DNA of 64,000 nt from Curtobacterium sp. MCSS17_007 (GCF_003234175.2 NZ_CP126257.1:1488001-1552000); one strand, 5' to 3'. Positions 9,675 through 19,164 are shown, numbered from the stretch's first letter. The notes: a model not told the origin generated them from the letters alone. A program made the numbers and translations.

Positions 9675-10385
9675 TCAGGGTCGGTCTTCGTCCTGGTCGT
9701 CCGGGGGCCGTCGCGCGATCGTCGTCGCGAGGACCGCGGTGCCGTCCGGCGTGAACGCCACGGTCACCACCGCACCGGGAGCGTCGAGCGCACAGAAGGG
9801 GAGGTCGTCAACGCCGAAGCGGGCCACTGCGGCGACGAAGGACTTGAGGTCGAGGACCGTGAAACCCCCCTCGGCGGCCAGACCGTACTTGGTCGCGAAC
9901 GTCTCCGCGGTCGATCGAGCGCCCTGCTCGAAGAGTCTGACGCGGTCGTCGGGCGCGAGGAGTCGGACGAGTTCGAGGGCCCGGTCCGCGCCGGGTGCCG
10001 CGGTCGCGGCGAGCAGCGTCGCGAGTTCAGCGGCGCTGATGGTCTCGATCGCGGCGTCACGCTCGGTGACCGCGGCGGACAGGAACGCTCCGTCCGACGA
10101 CCGGTGCAGGACCGTGAGGAGCTCGTTGCCGAGGTCGACCTGCCGGACCAGCACCGGGTCGTGCCCGAGCTCGTCGAGGGGCGTCACGAGGGCATCGTCG
10201 CGGGGCGTCCCCGCTCGTCTGCTCCGGCGGAGTGCTTGGGCGAGCGCAGCGGCGGGGGCGTCGTAGGCGACCACATCGGTGTCGTCCGGCAGAGCGGCCA
10301 GGATCTCGTGGGCGCGGTCGGGGACGTCGAGGCGTCTGTGGAGGGTCAGACGGAGCAGTGGCACGCTCGTGCCGGAGGTCGTCAC
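9675..10385 (-). CDS. hypothetical protein at the distal end of the Rhs toxin locus
   Basis: About 236 residues, soluble, no recognised domain. The C-terminal half has a regular alpha/beta look (DLKSFVAAVARFGVDDLPFCALD, GAVVTVAFTPDGTAVLA). I chose the GTG at 10385 (VTTSGTSVPLL); the frame is open farther upstream but that part is arginine-rich and looks non-coding. It is the last minus-strand gene of the immunity-rich tail behind the Rhs toxin, so an accessory or immunity role is possible by position only. Confidence 0.6.
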   Translation of the reverse strand: MTTSGTSVPLLRLTLHRRLDVPDRAHEILAALPDDTDVVAYDAPAAALAQALRRSRRAGTPRDDALVTPLDELGHDPVLVRQVDLGNELLTVLHRSSDGAFLSAAVTERDAAIETISAAELATLLAATAAPGADRALELVRLLAPDDRVRLFEQGARSTAETFATKYGLAAEGGFTVLDLKSFVAAVARFGVDDLPFCALDAPGAVVTVAFTPDGTAVLATTIARRPPDDQDEDRP

Positions 10386-10444
10386 GTCATGCCTCGACGA
10401 GGATGCGGGGAGCAGCCGGCGCGTGTCGGGCGTGGCCGTGCCGT

Positions 10445-11425
10445 CTACCGAACACCGTGACCTCCGTCGCCCTCGTCCGCGGCGCGGATGAGCTGGTCCG
10501 GCCGGGGGAGTTCGGCCGGCATCTCCGTCGTGAACCACGGGAGCTCGACGGAGTCGATCCGGCCGTCGAGCATCCACACGAGGACCTCACCCGCGAGCGG
10601 TGCCTGGTCGGTGCGGTAGGCCAGTGATCCCGGGAGGGGACCGTCGGGGAAGTCGGTTCGGGGTGTCTCCGCGAGCACGACGTCCCAGATCCGCGGAGCT
10701 GTCTCGTGGACGGCCCGCACCGCCTCGGCCTGCTGGCGGAGCTCCGCCGTTCCCGGCGCGGGAAGCGTGTCGAGGAAGGCGAGCAGGAGCGACTGGACGC
10801 GGTACGCCGCGAGGTCATCGTCTCGAGTGCCGATCGAGGGCACCGCGACCTCCGGACCGAACAGCCGATCGAACGCTTCCGAGACGCCGATGACCGAGGG
10901 ATCGAGGACCACGGTGGCCTCGCCGCTGTCGAAGAAGTCGATGCGGAGGACCGCCTGGGCGGGGTCAGCCGCGGCGCCGAACGGGACGCCGAAGAACTCG
11001 CCGTCGATCAGCTGGTCGTTGTCGCGGACGAGCGTCAGCATCTCGTCGTGTGAGAACCACAGGCCAGGTGGCGGTGATGCTCTGAGACGACGGTCCCACT
11101 CGTGCACGTTCACGGTCGTTCCCGCGCGCATGACGATGTCGAGATCGGTGACGAGCCACCGAAGCGGTGGGACGGTCAGCGATGTGAAGACGTCGTGGAA
11201 GGCGGGGAGCAGGTGTTCGTCCGACGGCCGTGTCCGGAAGGACAGGAGGCCGCTTTCGGTCTCTGGGTGGTGAAGCCAGATGGCAGGGCCCCCACCGGGT
11301 GGATCGCAGCTCACCATCAGCGCATGGAGACCGTTCGGGAGGTTCGTCGGTCGTACCACCTCGCACCGGAAGACGGACGAGAACCGCAGGCTGTCTATGG
11401 ACGAGAGGAAGAACACTTCTTGCAT
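10445..11425 (-). CDS. hypothetical protein, possible immunity protein
   Basis: A 326-residue soluble protein without a family I can name. Visible segments are PPGGGPAIWLHHPETESG near the N-terminus, VLRIDFFDSGEATVVLDPSVIGV in the middle, and GEVLVWMLDGRIDSVELPWF at the end, which resembles a beta-strand/loop found in many small actinobacterial toxin-locus proteins. GGAG lies 7 bases before the ATG at 11425, supporting the start. It follows the Imm26 pair on the same strand by 33 bases. A role in protection against toxins is inferred from context. Confidence 0.65.
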   Translation of the reverse strand: MQEVFFLSSIDSLRFSSVFRCEVVRPTNLPNGLHALMVSCDPPGGGPAIWLHHPETESGLLSFRTRPSDEHLLPAFHDVFTSLTVPPLRWLVTDLDIVMRAGTTVNVHEWDRRLRASPPPGLWFSHDEMLTLVRDNDQLIDGEFFGVPFGAAADPAQAVLRIDFFDSGEATVVLDPSVIGVSEAFDRLFGPEVAVPSIGTRDDDLAAYRVQSLLLAFLDTLPAPGTAELRQQAEAVRAVHETAPRIWDVVLAETPRTDFPDGPLPGSLAYRTDQAPLAGEVLVWMLDGRIDSVELPWFTTEMPAELPRPDQLIRAADEGDGGHGVR

Positions 11426-11458
11426 GTCAGAACTCCGGTCTGATGCCGAGATGCACGA

Positions 11459-12073
11459 TCAATCGAACAGCTCCGCCGACGCAATCCCCGGTCGGTAACG
11501 AACTTCTTCGAAAGCCGGAAGCCAGCGACCGATGCCATGATGAGCCTGGATGGCTTTCTCCAAGATCAGTGGCGAGTCGATCGCGCGACGGGGAACCTCC
11601 TTCGACTCGGGTCCTGTAGCGCGCCGGACCTTGGAGCCGCTGAAATCCGTGATCTTGACGCCATCGAGTTCTGCAGCCCCGTAGGTGAAGGCAGAGAGGT
11701 ACCGCTCAGAGTCGGCAGCAGCGTGTCCGATGATCTCCCACATTCCTGGTCGAAACCGGGAGTCGAAGATCAGCCGGGCGAACAGCGGTTGCGACCCCGT
11801 TAGATCCTCGAGTTGGAGCGACGGGTCCTGGTCAGCTCCGAAGATCCGGTCGAAGATGATGACGTAGAGAGCAGATCTGTACTCGCCTACGACTTGGCCG
11901 ACCGAGCGGCGCTGGTCGTCGACGGGAATGGTGAACAGGTCTCCGATGGACACGTCGGAGACGTTCCTCGCATTGTTCAACAGCAAGCGACCGATGCTGT
12001 GGTGAGCCTCGACAGCCCTCTCCAGTACCACTGGCGAGGCGATCGCGAGACGTTGACGCTGGCCCCGGTGCAA
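11459..12073 (-). CDS. Imm26-family immunity protein (second copy, with fused N-terminal remnant)
   Basis: The core reads SIGDLFTIPVDDQRRSVGQVVGEYRSALYVIIFDRIF, the signature of the Imm26 fold, followed by FDSRFRPGMWEIIGH as in the neighbouring copy. The open frame begins at a TTG at 12073 and adds about 40 residues (SPVVLERAVEAHHSIGRLL) that match this protein's own C-terminus (SPLILEKAIQAHHGIGRWL). The front end is therefore a leftover tail of another copy, left by duplication and deletion. A shorter start at the GTG at 11954 would give the Imm26 domain alone. Imm26 proteins neutralise secreted polymorphic toxins; the target is unknown. Confidence 0.75.
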   Translation of the reverse strand: MHRGQRQRLAIASPVVLERAVEAHHSIGRLLLNNARNVSDVSIGDLFTIPVDDQRRSVGQVVGEYRSALYVIIFDRIFGADQDPSLQLEDLTGSQPLFARLIFDSRFRPGMWEIIGHAAADSERYLSAFTYGAAELDGVKITDFSGSKVRRATGPESKEVPRRAIDSPLILEKAIQAHHGIGRWLPAFEEVRYRPGIASAELFD

Positions 12074-12080
12074 GCCGAAC

Positions 12081-12605
12081 TCATTCCGGGAAGAGTTCCG
12101 ACGATGACGGCATCGGCACCCAGCGCACTTTCTCGAGAGCGGGGTTTCTGGGTTCCACGCCGGCAGCCATCATCAGGAACTTCTCGATGAGCATGGGCGA
12201 TCGCGTCGTTCTCGGAGCGATTGTAGCGGCTTCTTCGGCGGTCGCCGCGCGGGTCCTCGTCTCATCGAAGCTCGTCAGTCGGATGCCCCCGGTTTCTGGC
12301 AGCCCCCAGGTGGAAGCGGGCAGATACCGCCGATTGTCGGTCTGCGCCTGAGTGACCACCTCCCACATTCCCGGCCGAAATCGCGCGTCGTAGGTCCAAC
12401 TGGCCACGATCGGCGGGTGCATCAGCGCGGCGAGCGCATCGGGGATCGCGACCGGATGCCGAACGAGGTGGTCGAAGACAACGACGAACACCGCCCCCTC
12501 GCCGACATGTAGAACTTGACCGACATAGGCGCGATCGTCGTCGATCTTCACGCTGAACACATCGCCGATCATGACTCCCACAACGTCCTTCGAAGCACGC
12601 AACAC
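12081..12605 (-). CDS. Imm26-family immunity protein (first copy)
   Basis: 174 residues with the Imm26 motif MIGDVFSVKIDDDRAYVGQVLHVGEGAVFVVVFD and, like its neighbour, YDARFRPGMWEVVTQ. AGGAGG lies 7 bases upstream of the GTG at 12605, fixing the start. It ends 7 bases before the next copy. The two share the same layout but differ widely in sequence, so the duplication is old or the second was acquired separately. In polymorphic-toxin loci such orphan immunity genes protect against toxins of related strains; this is family knowledge, not shown here. Confidence 0.78.
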   Translation of the reverse strand: MLRASKDVVGVMIGDVFSVKIDDDRAYVGQVLHVGEGAVFVVVFDHLVRHPVAIPDALAALMHPPIVASWTYDARFRPGMWEVVTQAQTDNRRYLPASTWGLPETGGIRLTSFDETRTRAATAEEAATIAPRTTRSPMLIEKFLMMAAGVEPRNPALEKVRWVPMPSSSELFPE

Positions 12606-12819
12606 ATTTCCCCCTCCTGCCTGGTAGCGCGGCGTCGGTTGTTCTCGAGCAACCCACGGGTTGCCCTTGCTGGTCGGTCCGCAGAGAGGCCGAAGGTGGT
12701 GTTCCTCGAGTCTGTCGAGGTGCCGATCAGGCGTTCTGCGGTCGATCGTTCAGTACGCGGGGACCGCATCCGGAGCGGTTCTGACGGGGCGCTCCGATTG
12801 GTCGGGTCAGCGCTCCCCC

Positions 12820-13224
12820 TCACTCCGCCTCCTGAAGCCAGATGGCCGGGTCCCCTCCAGGCATGATGATGATGCGGTTCGGCGGTGTTTCCGGACCGGT
12901 GTAGTGCCAGGATTCGAAAGCGGGGTCCGGTCCGGCAGAGAGGTAGGCTCCGTCTGCGAACTCGATGGTCAACACCGAACCCTTGACGAATGCCTTGGTC
13001 GCGCTCACCGTGTGGAGGCGCAGGAGAGGAGCAAGTGCCGCTTTGTCTCCGTCGGGGTCGAAGACATTGCTGCTGTCTGCGCTCGCGCCGAATGTGAACG
13101 GGCATTCGAGACCGACAGTTGCCCCGCTCGAGAACAAGAGCCTGAGCATGTGGTCGACCCAGATCGCATCGACTGTTTCTCCGGCCAAGCGGAGGGGGAC
13201 GTCTTCGACGCTCACTTCGGCCAT
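12820..13224 (-). CDS. DUF6188-family protein, likely cognate immunity of the Rhs toxin
   Basis: A 134-residue protein with the DUF6188 pattern: an early IWVDHMLRLLFSSGATVGLECPF strand pair, LTIEFADGAYLSAGPDPAFESWHYTGPE and the closing PGGDPAIWL. The ATG at 13224 lies inside the toxin gene's last codons, overlapping its stop by 13 bases, and its GGAG ribosome site encodes the last residues of the toxin. This guarantees coupled translation, the expected arrangement for an immunity gene directly behind a polymorphic toxin. The 214 bases downstream to the next gene hold no clear ORF. Confidence 0.8.
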   Translation of the reverse strand: MAEVSVEDVPLRLAGETVDAIWVDHMLRLLFSSGATVGLECPFTFGASADSSNVFDPDGDKAALAPLLRLHTVSATKAFVKGSVLTIEFADGAYLSAGPDPAFESWHYTGPETPPNRIIIMPGGDPAIWLQEAE

Positions 13225-16200
13225 GCTGCGTACTCTCCTTCGTGATCCCATGGGATGTGGCTGGCAGGCTTCGAACCTGGCTTACCGGTATTGGGATCGA
13301 GCCATTGGCCATGGGCATTGCTGTACCGGGAGTAGCCGCCAGGATACTGCTCGGTCGGGTCCATGATCCTCACCATGTCTGCGTCGTCGTGCGCCAGGGG
13401 ATTTGCTGCAGTTACGGGATCCTGAGCGACCAGTCCCTTGCCGTTGCGGGCTGGGCCGATGTTCCACCCGCCCGGGATGTCGAAGATCGTGCCGTCCGGG
13501 GTAGCGACGAATGTCCGATTGCTCGACGGAAGCACGTTGACAGGTGGTGCCGGAGCGAGGTCATCGAGTCTACTGACCGCCGACGGGAGGTGGATCTTCG
13601 ACAACATGCCACCGGTAGCGGCCGACGCTGCGGCACCTTCGGCGGCGGAACCGAGAAGGTCTCTGGGCGTGAGCGGCTGGCCGCTGACGACCGTGTTCGC
13701 CACGTTCTCGACCGCGCCCTCGACGGCGTTGCCGACGAAGTGCTTGCCGACCGCGGCCCCGAGGCCGCCCCCGACCATTCCGAACGCCCCGCTGACGGCG
13801 ACCTGCCCCCAGTTGACCTCGCCGGTCGTCGCCTTCTGGATGATCGTGTCCGCGCCGGCACCGATCAGCATCCCTCCGAGCGGGCCGCCGACGCCGGTGA
13901 GCATGAGCGCACCACCCGCGACGACCATCGCTCCGCCGGCGACGTACTCCCAGTTGTCCTTGAACCAGTCACCGGTCGCCGCTGCCGCCCGCGCCAGCGG
14001 CCCCTGCTCGGCGGCGGCGTACGCCTCGAGCTCGGCGTCGGTGATCGGCGCGAGGCCGAGTGGATCGACCGCGTGGAGCGGGTCGTTGCCGGCGAACGAG
14101 TACGGATTCGCGCCCCAGGCTGCCCCCGCTGGTGCGGTGATCGGGTCGGTCGAGAGGAATCCGCGGGTTGCGGGGTCGTAGGCGCGCGCCCCCATCCACT
14201 CGAGTCCGGCCACCACGGGCGTTCCGTCCGCGCCGAACGACAGTGCCCCCTCGGGATCGCCGGAGACGGAAGCGAGGAGCTGCCACGGATCGGCCTCGGG
14301 CGTGCTGCGGGCCGTCCGCCAGCCCGTCGCGCCAGGACTCTCCGAGCCGCCGAGCAGTCCGACGGGCGTACGGAGCACGGGGGAGTCGTCGACGGCCAGC
14401 AGGGTGGGAACGGCGGCGCCGGCGTCCCAGTCGAGTCGGACGCCGTCGACGTCGACGAGGTCGCCGAGCGCATCCACGTGGGTCGACGTGCTCGACGAGC
14501 TCGAGGCGATCAGACGGAGCCACCCCCGCCCGTCCCACGAGTACCGCGTCGCCGTGCCGTCCGGGGCGGTGCTCCGCACGCGCCGGCCGCGCGCGTCGTA
14601 CTCGTGCGAGGTCCTCCCCTCGGGCCCGGTCACCGCGACGAGCTGGCCCGCATCGTCGTACTCGAACGTGCGAGTGCTGTTGTCGGTGTGTTCGACGACG
14701 ATTCGGCCGGCGACGTCGTAGGACCACGTTGTCTCGACTCCGTCGGTGTCGGCACGGACGAGTTGCATCGCTGCGTCGTGCTCGTAGACCGTCGTCGTGC
14801 CCGGTCGCTCGATCCGGACGAGCCGACCGTCTCGATCACGGGTCAACCGTGACGTCGCCGTCGAGTCCCCAACGGAGCTGGTGTGCCCGACGACGAAACC
14901 GCGTTCGTGGGACCAGGAGTCGCTCGTCCCTGCCGTGCGCACCGCCGTGAGTCGTCCGGCGCCGTCGTACTCGTGATGGACGGCGCCGAACGCGGTGTGC
15001 TCGACGGTGCCCGTCCGACCCGCGGGATCACGCTCGATGCGCGTCACGGAGCCGTCCGGCGCGTGCACCGAGGTCCGCAGGCCGTCCGCGTCGTACGTCC
15101 ACCGCGTCTCGCGACCGTCCGTGACACGGCGGACGAGGAGACCCCGCCGGTCGTACTCCAGCACGTGGGCACTGGCGACGTCCGGTCGGGTGTGGTCGGA
15201 GATGGTCACGGTTCGCGAGCGCGGATCGCGCTCGATGCGACCGACCAGCGCGTCGTCCACGTACTGGGCCGTCTCTCGACCGGCTGCGTCGTACTCCCAC
15301 CGGAGCACGGTGCCGTCGGGCTCCGTCTGGGAGACCTGGCGACCGGCAGCGTCGTACGTCGCGCTCGTCGTCCGGCCGAGGGGGTCCGTCGAGCTGGCGA
15401 CCTTGTCGAGCTCGGTGTAGGTCCGCGTCGTGACTCCTCCGCGCGCATCGGTGGTGCGGACGAGCCGCCCGCGATCGTCGTACTCGTAGCGCGTCACCCC
15501 GCCCAGCCCGTTGGTCGCCGCGACCAGCTGCCCCGCGGCGTCGTACCGGAACGAGCGGCGACCGAACCGCGGGTCACGTGCCTCGACCACGCGCCCCGCC
15601 CGGTCGTAGCGGTACCGGACCATCCCGAGGGCCGGCACGTCGACGGAGGTGACCCGACCGACTGCGTCGTACTCGGTGCGCTCGACGTCACCGTTCGCAT
15701 CCGTCCGCTCGACGACACGTCCGTCGGCGTCGTAACGGAGCGACGTCCGACCACCGAGTGGGTCTGTGGCCGTCGCCGGACGGCCGCACCGGTCGTAGGT
15801 GTACCTCGTCGTCCGTCCAGCGGGCGTGGTGACGGCGACGACGCGGCCCGCGAGGTCGCGCTCGAAGCGGGTCAGCCCGCCCTCACCGTCCAGCGACTCG
15901 ACGATCCGACCAGCCGCGTCGCGCACGGTCACGGTGGCGGACCCGTCGCTCTGCAGGACGCTGACCGGCCGACCCAGCGCATCGGTGCGGACACTGACGT
16001 CCTCGAACGCTGAACTGACGGTCGTGGTGCCGTCGGCACGCTTCCGGTCGGCAGCGGTGCGGACACCCGTCGGATCCAGGGTCGCGGTGACGGCGCCGAT
16101 CGCGTCGTACTCGCGCGTCCAGGAACCACCCGCGGGATCGACGACGGTGCGCAGCCGCGAGAGTGCATCGTGCACGAAACGCCACTCCGCCCCGTCGGGC

Positions 16201-18566
16201 AGGGTGAGCGCGGAGACGTTGCCGAGCTCGTCGAACTGCTTGGTGGTCCGGCGCCCGAGCGGGTCGGTGGTCGCGGTGATCTCGCCGTGCGCGCCGTACT
16301 CGACCGCTGTCCGGGCTCCCGTCGGATCCGTGGTGGCGATCACGCGCCCGGCATCATCGTGCTCGAACCGCCACACACCACCGTCGGGAGCTTCGCGAGC
16401 GGTCAGCAGACCTGCGGCGTCGTAGCGGTACGAGGTCCGGGCGCCGAGCGGGGTGACCGCCTCGACGACGCGCCCTGCTGCGTCGCGGACGAAGCGCGCT
16501 GTCCCCCCGTCGGCATCCTCGATGGCGACGAGGTCGCCGTGCTCGTCGTGGTGGAAGGTGACGACCACGCCGGTCGGGTCCGTGCAGCGAGCCAGCTGCC
16601 CGGCACGCCACTCGAGGAGTGTCCGTCCGCCGACGGGGTCGGTGACGACGGACGGGTTGCGTTCGTCGCCGCGGTACTCGTACTCGACGATCCCGCCGTC
16701 GGCGGTCACCACGGTGGTGGTCCGGTCCTGGTCGTCGTGGGCGTACGTCACGTCGGCGCCGTCCGGGGTCACGGTGCGCGTGCGGTGTCCCCGGTCGTCG
16801 TACCCGTGCACCGTCACCGACCCGTCCCGCTCGGTGACGGAGACCAGGTGTCCGTGCCGGTCGTAGGACATCGACTGCCGTGCCCCGTCAGCGTCGATGA
16901 TCCCGACCACGCGACCGCTCCGGTCGGCGATCCAGGTGTTGGCACCGCTTCCGTCGGCGTCCGAGACGGACGTCACCCTGCCCTGGAGGTACGAGAACCG
17001 AACGGTCCGTCCGAACGGCGTGCGCTGTTCGACAACGCGGCCCCGGTCGTCGTACGTGTTGATGCACTCGACGACGCCGGTCGCGGCGGTCACCTGGTCG
17101 ATCAGGTCTGCGTCGTTCCAGCGGTAGCGTCGCGTGCCGACGGCGTCCTGCACGGCGACGAGGCGGCGTGCATCGTCGTAGTGGTACTCCACCCGTCGGC
17201 CGTCGGTCGCGGACACGGACGCGACGCGGTCGCCGTCGTACTCGACGTCGAGCGCACGACCGAGTTCGTGCTCGAGTCGAGTGATCCGGTCGTCAGCGTC
17301 CCGGAGGACCGAGACGTCGCTCCCCGGGCCCCGTCCGGTGTGCAGCCAGACGCCAGCGGGTGAGAACGTCCACCGGGCGCCGCTGTTGTCCGTGACGACG
17401 AGTGCGGTGTCCTCGCGACGCAGCCAGAGGTCCTGACCGACTCCGCGACCCCAACCGTCGCCCTCGCGCGGGAAGTCGACCTGGCGCCCGTCCTCCAGCA
17501 CGATCGAGGCCAGCTCGTCGCCGAGCTCCAGCCGGACGTCGAGCACCGACGACCAACCGACCCCGAACGCCCCGACTCGGGTGTCGAGCGAGTTGTACAT
17601 CCGCGAGAACCGCAGGGACGCTGCAGCGCCGCCGAAGGTGAGGTCGTCCTCCGGCTCGAGGAAGTTGCCCGTCGCGGTGTTCACCGGATCGTCGGCGAAC
17701 CCGTTGGTGGGTGGTGTCCCCATGGCGGAGAACGGGCCGATCGTGAAGTCGTCGCGTCCGACAGCCACCCCGGCCGACGCCAGCGCCGCCGCGATCGAGG
17801 CGTCCGAGAGCGTCGTCGGTCCGGACCCACCGCCAGCGGCCTCGAACTGCGCCGCCACCGTGTCGGCCCACGCGGCATCGTGACCGTTGTCCGTGAGCCA
17901 GTCCTGCACCGCCGTCACGAGGGACTGTGCATGCAACGTACCCCAGCACGGGTTGCACCCAGACTCGTAGTCGGCCAGGGCGTTGCGGAACGACGACACC
18001 GCGCCGGACAGGGAGTCGTCGGCACCACGGGTGCTCGAGGCGAACGATCGGAGATCGGCCGGCACCGCTGACGACGTGCCCCCGCTGCCGCCACCACCCG
18101 CCGGGATCGTGCGACCGCGCACCGAGACGGCATCGGACTGGAGCTGGGGCTCCGGCTCGGGTTCCGGGGGTTTCGGGTCGTCCTCGGCGCCGAACCACGT
18201 CGACACCTCGTGCGCGGCACCGACGAAGAAGTTCTCCTCACGCTCGCGCTTCCGAGCCTCCCACGCCTTCGCGTCGGCCCGTCGTCGGTCCTCCTGCTTC
18301 GCTGCCTCGCGCAGCTCGTCGACGAACCCGACGAGGGAGGACAGTGCCTCCGAGAGCTTGCTCGCACTCCGGGAGGCGATGCCGGCGTTGTCGGCGAACA
18401 CCTGCGAGAAGTACCCGCGGAACTCGCGCCCCGCGTTGGTCACCGCAGCGGAGCGCGTCGCAGTCTGTCCGTCGATCGCGGACGCCAGGTTGCGCGCCGC
18501 GGTCTTCAGCGCGTCGGCGTCTCCGTACGAGTACCCCGTCGGATCGTTGCCGTGGACCTTCGCCAT
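13212..18566 (-). CDS. Rhs/YD-repeat polymorphic toxin with WXG-like N-terminus
   Basis: 1784 residues. Residues 1-130 are helical (DALKTAARNLASAIDG, FADNAGIASRSASKLSEALSSLVGFVDELREAAKQEDRRR), like type VII secretion substrates. After a proline-rich linker, an RHS entry DPVNTATGNFLEPEDDLTFGG leads into dozens of YD repeats (such as RYDAAGQLVAATN) that build a hollow shell. The core ends at GARAYDPATRGFLSTDP and DPLGL near residue 1505. A glycine-rich membrane-like segment and a C-terminal domain follow (NRTFVATPDGTIFDIPG, then YSRYSNAHGQWLDPNTGKPG). That tip is the presumed toxin; I cannot name its activity. The start ATG follows GGGGGGAG. The immunity gene overlaps the 3' end. Confidence 0.88.
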   Translation of the reverse strand: MAKVHGNDPTGYSYGDADALKTAARNLASAIDGQTATRSAAVTNAGREFRGYFSQVFADNAGIASRSASKLSEALSSLVGFVDELREAAKQEDRRRADAKAWEARKREREENFFVGAAHEVSTWFGAEDDPKPPEPEPEPQLQSDAVSVRGRTIPAGGGGSGGTSSAVPADLRSFASSTRGADDSLSGAVSSFRNALADYESGCNPCWGTLHAQSLVTAVQDWLTDNGHDAAWADTVAAQFEAAGGGSGPTTLSDASIAAALASAGVAVGRDDFTIGPFSAMGTPPTNGFADDPVNTATGNFLEPEDDLTFGGAAASLRFSRMYNSLDTRVGAFGVGWSSVLDVRLELGDELASIVLEDGRQVDFPREGDGWGRGVGQDLWLRREDTALVVTDNSGARWTFSPAGVWLHTGRGPGSDVSVLRDADDRITRLEHELGRALDVEYDGDRVASVSATDGRRVEYHYDDARRLVAVQDAVGTRRYRWNDADLIDQVTAATGVVECINTYDDRGRVVEQRTPFGRTVRFSYLQGRVTSVSDADGSGANTWIADRSGRVVGIIDADGARQSMSYDRHGHLVSVTERDGSVTVHGYDDRGHRTRTVTPDGADVTYAHDDQDRTTTVVTADGGIVEYEYRGDERNPSVVTDPVGGRTLLEWRAGQLARCTDPTGVVVTFHHDEHGDLVAIEDADGGTARFVRDAAGRVVEAVTPLGARTSYRYDAAGLLTAREAPDGGVWRFEHDDAGRVIATTDPTGARTAVEYGAHGEITATTDPLGRRTTKQFDELGNVSALTLPDGAEWRFVHDALSRLRTVVDPAGGSWTREYDAIGAVTATLDPTGVRTAADRKRADGTTTVSSAFEDVSVRTDALGRPVSVLQSDGSATVTVRDAAGRIVESLDGEGGLTRFERDLAGRVVAVTTPAGRTTRYTYDRCGRPATATDPLGGRTSLRYDADGRVVERTDANGDVERTEYDAVGRVTSVDVPALGMVRYRYDRAGRVVEARDPRFGRRSFRYDAAGQLVAATNGLGGVTRYEYDDRGRLVRTTDARGGVTTRTYTELDKVASSTDPLGRTTSATYDAAGRQVSQTEPDGTVLRWEYDAAGRETAQYVDDALVGRIERDPRSRTVTISDHTRPDVASAHVLEYDRRGLLVRRVTDGRETRWTYDADGLRTSVHAPDGSVTRIERDPAGRTGTVEHTAFGAVHHEYDGAGRLTAVRTAGTSDSWSHERGFVVGHTSSVGDSTATSRLTRDRDGRLVRIERPGTTTVYEHDAAMQLVRADTDGVETTWSYDVAGRIVVEHTDNSTRTFEYDDAGQLVAVTGPEGRTSHEYDARGRRVRSTAPDGTATRYSWDGRGWLRLIASSSSSTSTHVDALGDLVDVDGVRLDWDAGAAVPTLLAVDDSPVLRTPVGLLGGSESPGATGWRTARSTPEADPWQLLASVSGDPEGALSFGADGTPVVAGLEWMGARAYDPATRGFLSTDPITAPAGAAWGANPYSFAGNDPLHAVDPLGLAPITDAELEAYAAAEQGPLARAAAATGDWFKDNWEYVAGGAMVVAGGALMLTGVGGPLGGMLIGAGADTIIQKATTGEVNWGQVAVSGAFGMVGGGLGAAVGKHFVGNAVEGAVENVANTVVSGQPLTPRDLLGSAAEGAAASAATGGMLSKIHLPSAVSRLDDLAPAPPVNVLPSSNRTFVATPDGTIFDIPGGWNIGPARNGKGLVAQDPVTAANPLAHDDADMVRIMDPTEQYPGGYSRYSNAHGQWLDPNTGKPGSKPASHIPWDHEGEYAAWPK

Positions 18567-18650
18567 GATGTCTCCCCCCGATGACTCCTCGATCCTGGCA
18601 CGGGAGGAGCGGGGATGACCAGCGAGAAAAATGTCGCGTACGCGCGAATC

Positions 18651-18698
18651 GACGGACGGGAGGCACGGTGCCAGCCAGCACCGTGCCTCCCGTCCGTC
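18651..18698. terminator. 21+21 palindrome with 6-base loop, GGACGGGAGGC family
   Basis: Arms GACGGACGGGAGGCACGGTGC and exact complement enclose CAGCCA. It lies just downstream of the sufE stop and upstream of the Rhs gene, both on the minus strand, so it would terminate the sulfur operon before the toxin gene. Confidence 0.72.
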
Positions 18699-18711
18699 AT
18701 CCGGATGCGTG

Positions 18712-19164
18712 TCAGGCCGCGACGGCCGCCCGCACCTGCCGCTGCACCCGGCCGAGCATGCCGACCATGCCCCGGATCCGCAGCGGACTGACCGCCTCGG
18801 TGAGTCCGAGCGTCAGGGGGTAGTCGACCGGCACCGCCAGCACCTCGGTCGCGGTCAGCCCGGACAGCCCCTGCGCCAGGATCGACGCGAAGCCGCGGGT
18901 GGTCGGTGCCTCACGGGGCGCCGTCGCGTGCATCCGCACCACGTCCGGCGCATCACCCTCGGCACCCACCGTGACGCTGATGAACACGGGGGACTGGCAC
19001 TCCTCGACCCGCTCGAGCTCGTCCTCGTGCCCCTGCAGCCGCTCGGGCAGCGCGGGGAGCTCGTCGGAGAACTCGAGGAGCAGCTGGAGCCGGTCCTGCT
19101 GCGAGAGCTCGAGGAAGTCGTCGCGGATCTCGGCGAGGGAGAAGGGGAGTGCTGCGTCCGTCAT
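18712..19164 (-). CDS. sufE: SufE-like cysteine desulfurase activator
   Basis: A 150-residue SufE-family protein. It accepts persulfide sulfur from a cysteine desulfurase through cysteine 56 ([12 protein letters not shown]) and passes it on for Fe-S cluster or other sulfur chemistry. Other family marks are [21 protein letters not shown] and [24 protein letters not shown]. The start ATG at 19164 overlaps the stop of the sulfurtransferase gene (ATGA), so the two are co-translated, linking sulfur-handling functions. The Suf assembly genes are not in the window. Confidence 0.92.
   Translation of the reverse strand: MTDAALPFSLAEIRDDFLELSQQDRLQLLLEFSDELPALPERLQGHEDELERVEECQSPVFISVTVGAEGDAPDVVRMHATAPREAPTTRGFASILAQGLSGLTATEVLAVPVDYPLTLGLTEAVSPLRIRGMVGMLGRVQRQVRAAVAA

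Noticed and set aside
13242..14852. 536-codon plus-strand frame opposite the Rhs gene
   Set aside because: Antisense shadow of the YD-repeat coding sequence; composition is Arg/Gly/Asp-rich with no motif.
14000..17600. Regular tandem similarity that could suggest a repeat array or CRISPR
   Set aside because: The period follows the protein YD repeats of the Rhs gene; there are no identical direct repeats with unique spacers.
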